Shown here in pieces: positions 32,505-41,551 of a stretch of 64,000 nt of DNA. A model generated the notes under the pieces. That model saw only the letters and a program-made list of their open reading frames with translations. It searched no databases and was not told the origin of the DNA. Origin of the DNA: Rs1 sp038900335 (GTDB lineage: Bacteria > Pseudomonadota > Gammaproteobacteria > Pseudomonadales > Balneatricaceae). The translations under genes were made by a program, and so were the position numbers. The stretch spans positions 124,001 through 188,000 of the forward strand of contig JBBMRB010000004.1 of assembly GCA_038900335.1 (NCBI GenBank). Direction: 5' to 3'. Within the stretch, counting starts at the first letter, position 1. Every line of letters begins with the position of its first letter.

Positions 32505-35354
32505 ATGGACGAACAAAAGGATAGAAGTTTGCACACCGATGCATTGCAAAAACCAATGGAGTTTACCGATTTAGTGGCGCGGATAATCAAAGACATTACC
32601 TTGCTAATATTAGTAGCTTGCAGTCTTTATATGTTCATGTCATTAGCAGGTTATGATAGTAAAGATTCTGCTTGGTCGCACTTGGGCTATCAGCCAAATA
32701 TTAGTAATTGGACCGGTAAGTTTGGCGCTTTATGTGCTGATATTGTGTTTTCCTTTTTAGGGTTTTCTGCATGGTTCATACCCTTTATATTAATCCTGCC
32801 AGCAGTGCGCTTATATTTTCGTAAAGACGTTAGTTTACTAGATAGTTTACCCTTCGTAATGTTGCGTACTGTCGGTGCGTTGATCTTTATTTTTACCTTG
32901 TGTGCACTATTATCTTTGCACATATCAAATACAAATTTTGATTACCCTTTTTCATCGGGTGGTATTATAGGGCAAGCTTTTTCTGAATGGATGGTGTCAT
33001 GGTTTAGCCTGGCCGGAAGCTCGGTATTATTGTGGTTTAGTGTATTGATTGGCTTGACACTATTTATGGAGTTATCCTGGCGTGAGCTGGTCATTAAGCT
33101 CGGTGCATTGATTCTTTCATGTTATTCATTTTTTTATGGTCTATTGCATAGAAATAAAGATGATTATGAAATGGATGATGAGTACATTGACGAAAATGAA
33201 GACTCATTTTCGCAAAGAGCTGATCAGCACCTAGCAGATGATGAGACGGGCAAAGCATATACCAAGCTTAGCACATCATTTGAGCAGGACAGCGCAAATC
33301 AAGATGCTGATATTGAGTTACAGGCTACTCGCAGCTCTGGTGATTTAGGATCAGCAGAAGCACTTGATCACGTTGAGCAATCTTCAGCTAGTTTCTTGCA
33401 AAAAATAGCGCGTAAAATAACATCAAAAGAGACAACTCATGACCGTCAAACAGAACCCTCTTTTAATATTCAGAGCGTTAATGATGAGCCCCTAGAGCTT
33501 GAAACACACAACCCAAGATCTGTTGCAGGCGATGATGTTATTGATAAAAATACTGATGATATAGCTCAGCCTCAACCTAATACTGAGACAGTAAATAGCC
33601 TAGTCAATTCCACTTCTGTGCCTAATACTAAGCAAGAGAGACCTGCAGCAGCGTTAGATAGCGCAAGTAAAGCAGTGCAAGTCAATAATCAGAAACCCAC
33701 ACAGATGACAGATGCAGCTGCACAAGCTGAAGCGATCGAAGATGGCCTGCAAAAGCGTCATTTAAAGATAGTGCCACTGTCACAAACACACAAGTCGACG
33801 CTGGATCAAGAGCAAGATTTTAATCAGCAAGCTACGAGTGCGCCGATTATTAAAGAAAACCAGATCCCTAGCATCGATATTTTAGATAAAGCGCAAGAGC
33901 AAACCGAAGAAGGCTATACGCCAGAGCAATTAGAAACAATGTCGCGCTTACTTGAAGTGAAGCTCAAAGATTTTGGCGTTGTTGTTGAGGTAGTAGAAGT
34001 TAATCCAGGGCCGGTTATTACCCGCTTTGAAATTCAGCCTGCGCCAGGTGTTAAATCAAGTAAAATTGTTAACTTAGCAAAAGATCTGGCGCGCTCCCTT
34101 GCTGTATTAAGTGTGCGTGTCGTTGAGGTTATTCCCGGTAAATCGGTGATGGGTATTGAAATACCGAACATCAATCGCAAAATGGTAAGGCTCTCTGAGG
34201 TGGTGAGTGCCAGTGTCTATCAAGACGCACGTTCGCGTTTAACGTTGACATTAGGTAATGATATTGCCGGTAACCCTGTGGTTGCCAACCTCGCTAAAAT
34301 GCCGCATTTATTAGTGGCGGGCACTACCGGTTCAGGTAAGTCGGTCGGTGTAAATGCGATGATATTGAGCCTTCTTTTTAAGGCGAGCCCGAAAGATGTC
34401 CGCTTAATGTTAGTTGACCCTAAAATGCTAGAGCTATCTATTTATGAAGGTATCCCGCACCTACTAACACCCGTTATTACAGATATGAAAGAAGCTGCTG
34501 GTGGTTTAAGGTGGTGTGTTGCTGAGATGGAGCGCCGCTATAAATTAATGTCTAAAATGGGTGTTCGTAATTTAGATGGTTTCAACGATAAATTGCGTAA
34601 AGCAATGAGTGCAGGTGAGCCATTACTTGATCCTATTTGGGACCCGCAGGAGCATGGTTTAAGCCCGGGTTCTGCTGCACCGCAATTAGAAGTACTCCCT
34701 TATATTGTCGTCGTTATTGATGAATTTGCCGATATGATGATGATAGTTGGTAAAAAAGTAGAAGAGCTTATTGCCCGTATAGCGCAAAAAGCTAGGGCGG
34801 CTGGAATACATCTGATATTGGCCACACAGCGACCATCGGTTGACGTTATTACTGGTTTGATTAAAGCAAACGTGCCGACTAGGATCGCTTTTCAAGTCTC
34901 ATCAAAAATAGATTCAAGAACAATTCTTGATCAAGGTGGTGCTGAAAACCTATTAGGTAACGGTGACATGCTGTATTTACCAGCCGGTACCAGTGTGCCT
35001 AGCAGGGTACACGGAGCTTTTGTCAGCGATGATGAAGTACATAGAACAGTAGAGGCATGGAAGGCGCAAGGTAAGCCTGAGTTTATTGATATTCAAATAT
35101 CAGAAGAGGGGAGCGCTGGTGCATCGGGCAATTTATTTGAAGATGATGAGCAAGATGTAATCTATGACGAAGCTGTCGCTTTTGTCACGAGCACTCGCAA
35201 AGTTTCCATATCGAGTGTGCAACGTAAATTTAAGATCGGCTATAATCGTGCAGCGCGAATTGTTGAATCAATGGAGGGCGCTGGTGTCATAAGCACAGCC
35301 GCAACTAACGGGCAACGCGATGTTCTTGCTCCACCTCCGCCACCAAGAGATTAG
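32505..35354 (+). CDS. ftsK: DNA translocase FtsK
   Basis: FtsK is a division-septum DNA pump that resolves chromosome dimers and helps assemble the divisome. About 949 residues. Four to five N-terminal membrane segments (within about 30-215) are followed by an acidic, low-complexity Gln/Asp/Ser-rich linker (about 220-450). The RecA-like motor (about 460-870) has Walker A GTTGSGKS near 604 and Walker B-like VVVIDEFADMM. The C-terminal winged-helix gamma domain (VQRKFKIGYNRAARIVESMEGAGV) reads KOPS sites. The protein ends with a Pro run (APPPPPRD). ATG 32505 is chosen; the GTG at 32499 is alternative. lolA begins 4 bp after the stop. Confidence 0.96.
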   Translation: MDEQKDRSLHTDALQKPMEFTDLVARIIKDITLLILVACSLYMFMSLAGYDSKDSAWSHLGYQPNISNWTGKFGALCADIVFSFLGFSAWFIPFILILPAVRLYFRKDVSLLDSLPFVMLRTVGALIFIFTLCALLSLHISNTNFDYPFSSGGIIGQAFSEWMVSWFSLAGSSVLLWFSVLIGLTLFMELSWRELVIKLGALILSCYSFFYGLLHRNKDDYEMDDEYIDENEDSFSQRADQHLADDETGKAYTKLSTSFEQDSANQDADIELQATRSSGDLGSAEALDHVEQSSASFLQKIARKITSKETTHDRQTEPSFNIQSVNDEPLELETHNPRSVAGDDVIDKNTDDIAQPQPNTETVNSLVNSTSVPNTKQERPAAALDSASKAVQVNNQKPTQMTDAAAQAEAIEDGLQKRHLKIVPLSQTHKSTLDQEQDFNQQATSAPIIKENQIPSIDILDKAQEQTEEGYTPEQLETMSRLLEVKLKDFGVVVEVVEVNPGPVITRFEIQPAPGVKSSKIVNLAKDLARSLAVLSVRVVEVIPGKSVMGIEIPNINRKMVRLSEVVSASVYQDARSRLTLTLGNDIAGNPVVANLAKMPHLLVAGTTGSGKSVGVNAMILSLLFKASPKDVRLMLVDPKMLELSIYEGIPHLLTPVITDMKEAAGGLRWCVAEMERRYKLMSKMGVRNLDGFNDKLRKAMSAGEPLLDPIWDPQEHGLSPGSAAPQLEVLPYIVVVIDEFADMMMIVGKKVEELIARIAQKARAAGIHLILATQRPSVDVITGLIKANVPTRIAFQVSSKIDSRTILDQGGAENLLGNGDMLYLPAGTSVPSRVHGAFVSDDEVHRTVEAWKAQGKPEFIDIQISEEGSAGASGNLFEDDEQDVIYDEAVAFVTSTRKVSISSVQRKFKIGYNRAARIVESMEGAGVISTAATNGQRDVLAPPPPPRD

Positions 35355-35358
35355 TACT

Positions 35359-35994
35359 ATGATCAGTAACAACGTATTTAAATCTGTATTAGCAATCAGC
35401 GCTATTGTGTTATCCACTAACCTTTTTGCTAGCAGCGCGATACAACAACTTGAGTCACTTATGGCTGGCTTTACAAGTTATAGCGCCCAGTTTGAGCAAT
35501 ATACAAAAGATGATAAAGGCAAAAAAGGTGAGATTTCTCAAGGTTTGATGCAGGTGCAAAGACCGAATAAATTTCGCTGGGAAACGAAAACACCTTTTCC
35601 GCAGTTAATTGTGAGTGATGGCGAAAATATTTGGATTTATGATGAAGATTTGGCACAAGCGACTAGAAAAAAAGTTCAGCCTGGTGAGTCTAATGGCGCG
35701 GCGCTTATTTTAAATGGCGATCTAAAAGCATTAAATAAGCGCTTTGAAATTAGTCAGATCTTTGACAAAAAAGATGAGAAATTGTTTGAATTAATTCCTA
35801 AAGAGGAAGGCAGTTTTGAAAAAATTCAATTGTTCTTTGCAGGGGGTGTTATTCGCGAATTACTATTGGTAGATATTCTGGGTAAGCAAACGACCATTAT
35901 ATTAACAAGCTCAAAACTAAACCAAAACTTCAAAGCGAGTTTGTTTGACTTTAAACCACCTAAAAACACTGATGTTATGATCGATCAGCAATAA
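35359..35994 (+). CDS. lolA: Outer-membrane lipoprotein carrier protein LolA
   Basis: LolA is the periplasmic chaperone that carries lipoproteins from LolCDE to LolB. The 211-residue precursor has a signal peptide cleaved near residue 22 (NLFA-SSA). The mature part has the open-barrel pattern: FTSYSAQFEQYTKDDKGKKG, MQVQRPNKFRWET, LIVSDGENIWIYDEDL and the late LLVDILGKQTTIIL. The ATG at 35359 follows the ftsK stop by 4 bp and gives a normal signal peptide; an upstream in-frame start inside ftsK is rejected. Confidence 0.93.
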   Translation: MISNNVFKSVLAISAIVLSTNLFASSAIQQLESLMAGFTSYSAQFEQYTKDDKGKKGEISQGLMQVQRPNKFRWETKTPFPQLIVSDGENIWIYDEDLAQATRKKVQPGESNGAALILNGDLKALNKRFEISQIFDKKDEKLFELIPKEEGSFEKIQLFFAGGVIRELLLVDILGKQTTIILTSSKLNQNFKASLFDFKPPKNTDVMIDQQ

Positions 35995-36028
35995 GACATA
36001 GCAATAGCGTGTGTATTAATAATAGAGA

Positions 36029-36066
36029 ATCAACAGTGTCACTTATAATCAACGGTGTCACTGATA
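36029..36066. repeat. Two tandem 19-bp repeats between lolA and rarA
   Basis: Units at 36029-36047 and 36048-36066 (core ATCAAC-R-GTGTCACT) match at 17 of 19 positions. They lie 34 bp upstream of rarA. Function, if any, is unknown; a local duplication is the simplest reading. Confidence 0.7.
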
Positions 36067-36099
36067 ATAACAGTGGACTGACTAAGAGGTATTGCCAAT

Positions 36100-37446
36100 A
36101 TGGCTGATCTTTTCTCTAGCGAGCAACCAAGATTTCAGCCTCTTGCTGCGAAAATGAGACCGACAAGTCTCGATCAATATATTGGTCAGCAACACCTACT
36201 TGGTGCTAATAAACCATTGCGCCAAGCAATAGAGCAAGGCGCTGTGCACTCAATGATTTTGTGGGGGCCACCAGGTGTTGGTAAAACGACTTTGGCAAAG
36301 TTGATATCACATACTTGTGACGCTCATTTTATGAGCCTTTCGGCGGTTTTATCAGGTGTTAAAGACATACGCGCTGCTATTGAAGAGGCCAAGCATGTTC
36401 AATTAAGTCAGCAGCGCAAAGTGATTCTTTTTGTTGATGAAGTTCATCGCTTTAACAAGTCGCAACAAGATGCCTTTTTGCCACATATAGAAGACGGTAC
36501 TTTTATCTTTATCGGTGCGACCACAGAAAATCCATCCTTTGAGTTAAATAATGCGCTATTGTCACGCGCGCGCGTTTATTTATTAAAAAACTTAAACGAA
36601 TCGGAAATATCACAAGTATTAACGCAAGCGCTTAATGATAGTGATAATGGTATTGCTGATTTAAAATTACAATTTGATGAGGGCTCGTTTGACAGCTTAG
36701 TGCTTGCTAGTAATGGCGATGCGCGAAGGGCGCTAAATTTATTAGAAATAGCCGCCGATTTAGCGATAGAACAAGGTGATCATAGAATTATCGGCAAGTC
36801 GCAATTAGATGAAGTATTAAAGCACAGCGTAAAAAGATTCGATAAGCAGGGTGATATTTTTTACGACATGATTTCTGCGTTCCATAAGTCGGTTAGAGGC
36901 TCATCCCCTGATGGTGCACTATATTGGTGTTGTCGAATATTGGAAGGCGGTGCAGACCCTTTATATATAGCTAGAAGGCTAGTCGCTATCGCCTCTGAAG
37001 ATATTGGCAATGCTGACCCAAGAGCCATGCAAGTAGTTCTAGCTGCTTGGGATGCCTTTGAGCGAGTAGGCCCTGCTGAAGGTGAGAGAGCTATTGCGCA
37101 AGCAGCGGTATATTGTGCATGTGCAGCTAAAAGTAATAAATTGTATATGGCTTATAAGCAGTGTCGAGCCGATATAAAAGCAGATGCGGAGTATGAAGTA
37201 CCACATCATTTAAGAAATGCTCCAACTCAGCTGATGCAAGATTTAGGTTATGGTGCACAGTATCGCTATGCACACGATGAGGATAACGCTTATGCCGCAG
37301 GGGAGCAGTATTTGCCTGCAGAGATTGCAGATAGGCAATATTATCAACCAAGTGATCGTGGTTTAGAAATAAAAATAGCAGAGAAATTACGCTATTTAGC
37401 GCACTTAGATGAAAATAGTCCCAATCAAAGATATTCGCAAAGGTGA
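36100..37446 (+). CDS. rarA: Replication-associated recombination protein RarA (MgsA)
   Basis: RarA is a clamp-loader-like AAA+ ATPase acting at stalled replication forks, 448 residues. Walker A is GPPGVGKTTLAK near residue 62. Walker B is ILFVDEVHRFNKSQQDAFLP, sensor 1 is IGATTENPSFELN, and the arginine finger lies in ALLSRARVYLL. The C-terminal tetramerisation region contains KSVRGSSPDGALYW, ARRLVAIASEDIGNADP and GALYQPS-like sequence. It is part of the ftsK-lolA-rarA-crcB-serS cluster; crcB begins 3 bp after its stop. Confidence 0.96.
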   Translation: MADLFSSEQPRFQPLAAKMRPTSLDQYIGQQHLLGANKPLRQAIEQGAVHSMILWGPPGVGKTTLAKLISHTCDAHFMSLSAVLSGVKDIRAAIEEAKHVQLSQQRKVILFVDEVHRFNKSQQDAFLPHIEDGTFIFIGATTENPSFELNNALLSRARVYLLKNLNESEISQVLTQALNDSDNGIADLKLQFDEGSFDSLVLASNGDARRALNLLEIAADLAIEQGDHRIIGKSQLDEVLKHSVKRFDKQGDIFYDMISAFHKSVRGSSPDGALYWCCRILEGGADPLYIARRLVAIASEDIGNADPRAMQVVLAAWDAFERVGPAEGERAIAQAAVYCACAAKSNKLYMAYKQCRADIKADAEYEVPHHLRNAPTQLMQDLGYGAQYRYAHDEDNAYAAGEQYLPAEIADRQYYQPSDRGLEIKIAEKLRYLAHLDENSPNQRYSQR

Positions 37447-37449
37447 TAC

Positions 37450-37833
37450 GTGTTTAAGATGAACGTCATTCTCGGTGTTATGTTAGGTGCATCGCTAGGT
37501 GCTTTGTTGCGATGGTGGCTGAGCGTGAAATTTAATCATGTCAGCGATCATCTTTTTATCGGAACTTTACTCGCCAATGTCTTGGCTTGTTTTTTAATGG
37601 GCTATTTTTTGGGATACGAGCAAGGTGGTGCAGTTATTAACTCGGCTGTTAAACTCGCTTTCCTCACCGGTTTTTTAGGATCTCTGTCTACATTTTCAAC
37701 CTTTATTTTAGAGGTTCATAGTCATTTAGTGTTAAAAGAATGGATTAAGTTGATACTCGGCTTTAACTTGCAAATCGGTTTGGGTTTGCTCTCCTTTCAT
37801 TTCGCCAGAGTTTTAGCTAGCTCGTATCATTGA
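37450..37833 (+). CDS. crcB: Fluoride ion channel FluC/CrcB
   Basis: This small dual-topology fluoride channel has 127 residues and four membrane segments. Family motifs are GASLGALLRW near the N-terminus, GTLLANVLACFLMG with the pore Asn, and TGFLGSLSTFSTFILE with the pore Phe residues. The start is GTG 37450, preceded by AAAGGTG at 5-7 base spacing and overlapping the end of the rarA region. No fluoride riboswitch can precede it, because it abuts rarA. Confidence 0.93.
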   Translation: MFKMNVILGVMLGASLGALLRWWLSVKFNHVSDHLFIGTLLANVLACFLMGYFLGYEQGGAVINSAVKLAFLTGFLGSLSTFSTFILEVHSHLVLKEWIKLILGFNLQIGLGLLSFHFARVLASSYH

Positions 37834-37954
37834 CACTAGCGATCGGTAAGAAATAGCCAAAAAACAGATAAATTCAACAAAAGCAGCATTCAATCCGCTC
37901 GGGATACTTTATAATTGCTGCTAATTATATATCAGTAAGGATAGTGTAAAGCTC

Positions 37955-39229
37955 ATGTTAGATCCTAAAATTATTCGCGCCAACCCAGAAGAGGTTGCTG
38001 CGCAATTACTTAAAAAGAAATACGTGTTTCCTGTTGCTGCATTTCAAGCATTAGAAGAGCAGCGCCGCGAAGTACAAGTTAAAACTGAAAATTTACAAAA
38101 TGAGCGTAACACGCGTTCTAAATCTATCGGTAAAGCTAAAGCGTCAGGGCAAGATATAGCGCCATTATTAGCTCAAGTTAATGATTTAGGTGAGCAACTA
38201 GAGACAGCAAAAAGTGCACTAGCTGATATTAACGAAAAGCTTGATGATATTTTATTAGGCGTGCCAAACCTGCCTAATGCTGATGTGCCTGAAGGTGTTG
38301 ATGAAGAAGACAACGTTGAAGTTCGCCGCTGGGGTAATATTCCTGAGTTTGATTTTGATCCACAAGATCATATTGAATTAGGTAGTGTTGATGCTGGTAT
38401 GGATTTTGAAAGTGCAGCTAAACTGACAGGGTCTCGCTTTGTGGTCCTTAAAGGACGCATTGCAAGATTGCATCGCGCACTGATTCAGTTCATGTTAGAT
38501 ACTCATATTGTTGATCACGGATACGAAGAAATTTATGTGCCGTATATGGTTAATAGAGAGTCACTAATGGGCACTTCTCAGCTCCCTAAATTTGAAGAAG
38601 ACTTATTTAAAGTGCCATTCGGTGATAGAGATTATTACCTAATACCGACAGCTGAAGTACCTGTGACCAATATGGTACGTGATGAAATAATAGATGAAGC
38701 AAAACTGCCGTTAAAATTCACCGCGCATACACCGTGTTTTCGTTCAGAAGCCGGTGCATCAGGTCGAGATACTCGTGGTCTTATTCGCCAGCATCAATTT
38801 GAAAAAGTTGAAATGATTCAAATGGTTAAACCACAAGATTCATGGCAAGCTCTAGAGGATATGACAGGGCATGCGGAAAATATTTTACAAAAGCTAGAAT
38901 TGCCATACCGTGTTATTAACTTATGTGGTGGTGATTTAGGTTTCGCAGCTGCTAAAACGTATGATATTGAAGTATGGGTACCTGCGCAAAACAAGTACCG
39001 TGAAATATCATCTTGCTCTAATACTCTTGATTTTCAAGCAAGGCGAATGAAAGCACGTTTTAGAAATGCTGAAACGGCTAAGCCTGAATTGTTACATACG
39101 TTAAATGGCTCTGGTTTAGCCGTTGGTCGCACACTGGTAGCTATTTTAGAAAATCATCAAAATGCTGATGGCAGTATTAATATACCTGTCGCTCTACAGC
39201 CATTTATGGGTGGGATTAGCTCAATTTAA
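37955..39229 (+). CDS. serS: Seryl-tRNA synthetase
   Basis: This class II synthetase charges tRNA-Ser and tRNA-Sec, 424 residues. An N-terminal antiparallel coiled-coil arm (about 30-100) that grips the long tRNA-Ser variable arm is followed by the catalytic core. Motif 2 is FRSEAGASGRDTRGLIRQHQF, and motif 3 is LNGSGLAVGRTLVAILEN. AGGATAG precedes the ATG. Last gene of the ftsK cluster. Confidence 0.97.
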   Translation: MLDPKIIRANPEEVAAQLLKKKYVFPVAAFQALEEQRREVQVKTENLQNERNTRSKSIGKAKASGQDIAPLLAQVNDLGEQLETAKSALADINEKLDDILLGVPNLPNADVPEGVDEEDNVEVRRWGNIPEFDFDPQDHIELGSVDAGMDFESAAKLTGSRFVVLKGRIARLHRALIQFMLDTHIVDHGYEEIYVPYMVNRESLMGTSQLPKFEEDLFKVPFGDRDYYLIPTAEVPVTNMVRDEIIDEAKLPLKFTAHTPCFRSEAGASGRDTRGLIRQHQFEKVEMIQMVKPQDSWQALEDMTGHAENILQKLELPYRVINLCGGDLGFAAAKTYDIEVWVPAQNKYREISSCSNTLDFQARRMKARFRNAETAKPELLHTLNGSGLAVGRTLVAILENHQNADGSINIPVALQPFMGGISSI

Positions 39230-39240
39230 GACGCTTTAAT

Positions 39241-39271
39241 AAGGCGTATTAATCATTGATTGATACGCTTT
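39241..39271 (+). terminator. Hairpin after serS
   Basis: AAGGCGTAT (39241-39249) pairs with ATACGCTTT (39263-39271), with one G-U pair, around a 13-nt loop. A poor T tail follows, so this is a weak terminator candidate. Confidence 0.45.
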
Positions 39272-39361
39272 ATGTCAATGCTATGTAGCTAGTCGCAATA
39301 GTAAATCACACTGCTTTTAAACTTAAATAGCAGCGTTGTCTAGCTCATCTTTTAAAAACAA

Positions 39362-39883
39362 TTAATATAGTGTAAGTCCCTGTATTCTAATGCCTTTAGT
39401 ACAGTTTGAAACACACTGATTTATAGTGTAGCTACACTGTTTTAAGATATTTAATTGATCAGTTTTTAGTAGCGCACTGCTGCCTGCTTGATTTAATACT
39501 TGTGTTTTGCACTGATCGTATAGCGCATCGATAGTAACAGGCGCTGCTCCTTCTTGATGAAGGCCTAATTGCGCATAATTTTCATGCCAGCTTTTGCTGG
39601 GTGTGCTGCCGGTTTGCCATTCAAAAAGAGATCGACTTTCAACACGATTGTTTTCAACGACAATTTTAGTTGAGGTGTTAAAGCCCTCTTTAATTTTAGT
39701 GTCTCTCTCGTAGCTATAATTTCCGTTATGTCGAGTTTTTAGCTCAGTCCAATCTTGATAGCTGACATTTATTTTGCGATAGATATTTTGTGTATAAGTG
39801 TTCTCTTCACTCTCTTCGTAAAGAGGGTTTTGGCTACAGCCAAATAAAATAAATGGCATAGTGAATATAAGCAGTTTTTTCAT
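39362..39883 (-). CDS. Predicted lipoprotein of unknown function
   Basis: This 173-residue precursor has a lipoprotein signal (KKLLIFTMPFILFGC; Cys16). The mature part is Asn/Thr/Gln-rich and has four further Cys near the C-terminus (CKTQ, CSYT, CVSNC), so it is probably disulfide-bonded. No family was recognised. GAGG precedes the ATG by 7 bases. It is downstream of lpxH on the same strand with a 34-bp gap, so it may be co-transcribed with ppiB-lpxH. Confidence 0.65.
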   Translation of the reverse strand: MKKLLIFTMPFILFGCSQNPLYEESEENTYTQNIYRKINVSYQDWTELKTRHNGNYSYERDTKIKEGFNTSTKIVVENNRVESRSLFEWQTGSTPSKSWHENYAQLGLHQEGAAPVTIDALYDQCKTQVLNQAGSSALLKTDQLNILKQCSYTINQCVSNCTKGIRIQGLTLY

Positions 39884-39917
39884 GCTGTAACCTCAAGTTT
39901 TAGTGAGTTAATGTGCG

Positions 39918-40646
39918 TTAGATTGCTTGTTCAATCAATTCGTAGCCGTTTTCGTCACAGCGTAAATACCAAAGAGATGTATCCCAATCACCAAGGACAA
40001 CCCTAGTGCTCGCCGTATTGGTTTGTTCAATGCTGTGTATCTGCGGGCGATGTGTGTGGCCATGAATTAACAGCTCAACCCCTGATTGATTTAGAGCATC
40101 GATCACCGCATGTTGGTTAACATCAGTAATCTCGCTACTTTTTTGTTTGGTCATTTTTTGGCTGGTTGATCTTAAGTGTTCAGCAATGCTTAAACGTTCA
40201 GTAATGGTTTTTGCTAAAAACTGTTGTTGCCACGACTGTGACCTCACCATTATTCTGAAATTTTGATATTCAACATCATCAGTGCACAATTGATCGCCAT
40301 GCATAATTAATGCCTGTTGTGTCGGCAGTTTGACGATAGTGCTTTCCTTGAGGATTTTTATACCTGTTAACTTAGCGAATTCATCGCCAATGAGAAAGTC
40401 TCTATTACCGTGTTGAAAAAAGAGCTGACAGCCGCCTGCAGATAATTGCTGGAGGCTGTCAAAGACTGTTTGCATCTTAGGGTCTGTGAAGTCATCGCCA
40501 ATCCAAGCGTCAAAAATATCTCCCAACAAGTATAGTTGTTGGCAGCTTGTGGCTGTTGTCTGTAAAAAGTTGACAAAAGCGTTGGTTAAATCAGGGCGCT
40601 GTTGGCATAAATGAATATCAGAGATGAATAAAACAGTCATATACAT
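39918..40646 (-). CDS. lpxH: UDP-2,3-diacylglucosamine hydrolase LpxH
   Basis: This enzyme cleaves UDP-2,3-diacylglucosamine to lipid X in lipid A synthesis. It is a calcineurin-like metallophosphoesterase of 242 residues with all metal-binding motifs: FISDIHL, LLGDIFDAWIGDD, FQHGNRDFLIG, LIMHGDQLC and LIHGHTHRP. Two ATGs are possible, 40646 and 40640; GAGAG lies 4 and 10 bases before them. ppiB precedes it by 9 bp on the same strand. Confidence 0.94.
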   Translation of the reverse strand: MYMTVLFISDIHLCQQRPDLTNAFVNFLQTTATSCQQLYLLGDIFDAWIGDDFTDPKMQTVFDSLQQLSAGGCQLFFQHGNRDFLIGDEFAKLTGIKILKESTIVKLPTQQALIMHGDQLCTDDVEYQNFRIMVRSQSWQQQFLAKTITERLSIAEHLRSTSQKMTKQKSSEITDVNQHAVIDALNQSGVELLIHGHTHRPQIHSIEQTNTASTRVVLGDWDTSLWYLRCDENGYELIEQAI

Positions 40647-40655
40647 TAGCTCTCT

Positions 40656-41189
40656 TTATTCAGAGTCGTCTGCGGATTCTGTAAGCTCAGCTTCGTCTTC
40701 TTGCACTGTGACCGACTTGATATATATATCTTCAACGGGAACATCTTGGTGTCCAGCTCTTGAGTTAGTAGATGTGGCGCCAATATTTTTAACGACATTA
40801 AGGCCTTCAACGACTTCGCCAAACACACAGTAACCCCAGCCTTCCATGGTTTTTGTGGTATGGTTTAAAAAAGCATTATCAGATAAGTTAATAAAAAACT
40901 GTGAAGATGCTGAATGAGGATCCATGGTTCTTGCCATAGCAATAGTGCCTAGGTTGTTTTTCAAACCATTGTCCGCTTCGTTTTCTATTGTCTTAGCGCC
41001 TTCTTTTTGTTTCATGCTGGCACTAAAGCCACCTGTTTGAGCCATGAAGCCTTCAATCACACGGTGGAAGATGATGTTGTCGTAAAAACCATCTTGTGCG
41101 AGTTCTTTGAAATTGTTGGCTGTGATAGGCGCTTTCTCAAAGTCTAATTTTAAGCTGATATCGCCAAGGTTGGTATGTAATGTGATCAT
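40656..41189 (-). CDS. ppiB: Cytoplasmic cyclophilin, peptidyl-prolyl isomerase B
   Basis: This prolyl cis-trans isomerase has no signal peptide. The cyclophilin domain spans about 1-163: ITANNFKELAQDGFYDNIIFHRVIEGFMAQTGG, SQFFINLSDNAFL, and YCVFGEVVEGLNVV. A short acidic tail follows (EDEAELTESADDSE). AGGA lies 6 bases before the ATG. The ppiB-lpxH pair, divergent from glnS, is conserved in Gammaproteobacteria. Confidence 0.95.
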   Translation of the reverse strand: MITLHTNLGDISLKLDFEKAPITANNFKELAQDGFYDNIIFHRVIEGFMAQTGGFSASMKQKEGAKTIENEADNGLKNNLGTIAMARTMDPHSASSQFFINLSDNAFLNHTTKTMEGWGYCVFGEVVEGLNVVKNIGATSTNSRAGHQDVPVEDIYIKSVTVQEDEAELTESADDSE

Positions 41190-41551
41190 GGTTGTTCCTT
41201 AAATAATAAGCCTTCATGTAAAGCTAAGTGAAGGATAGGTAAAATTTGTACCCATTATACGCAGCAAAATGAATACTGCTATATCGGATATTAAATTAGC
41301 CTTGCTTAGTCGGTGAAATGTACCTAGATCTTGAATTTAGCGGCATTAATAATTAGATATAGCTGAAAATTGCTAGGGGTTTGTTTATAATGAGCGATAA
41401 TTATTTAGGACTAGATAGCAAAGTGTTCACGCCTGTTAGGTATGTTTTTTATATTTAATAAAAGATGTTTCATTGCTGTTGCCAAGTACTATATAAATGT
41501 TAGTCCCCATCATCTTTAATAATATTTTGACGTTCTTTTTAGAAGGTATTC
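41190..41551. other. Divergent intergenic region ppiB / glnS
   Basis: This 362-bp gap contains promoters for both genes. A TATAAT stands near 41386 on the plus strand, but no good -35 was found at proper spacing. No RNA gene or ORF was recognised. Confidence 0.4.

Noticed and set aside
36029..36066. Iterated regulatory binding sites before rarA
   Set aside because: Only two adjacent copies of 19 bp inside a conserved operon; a simple duplication is the more economical explanation.
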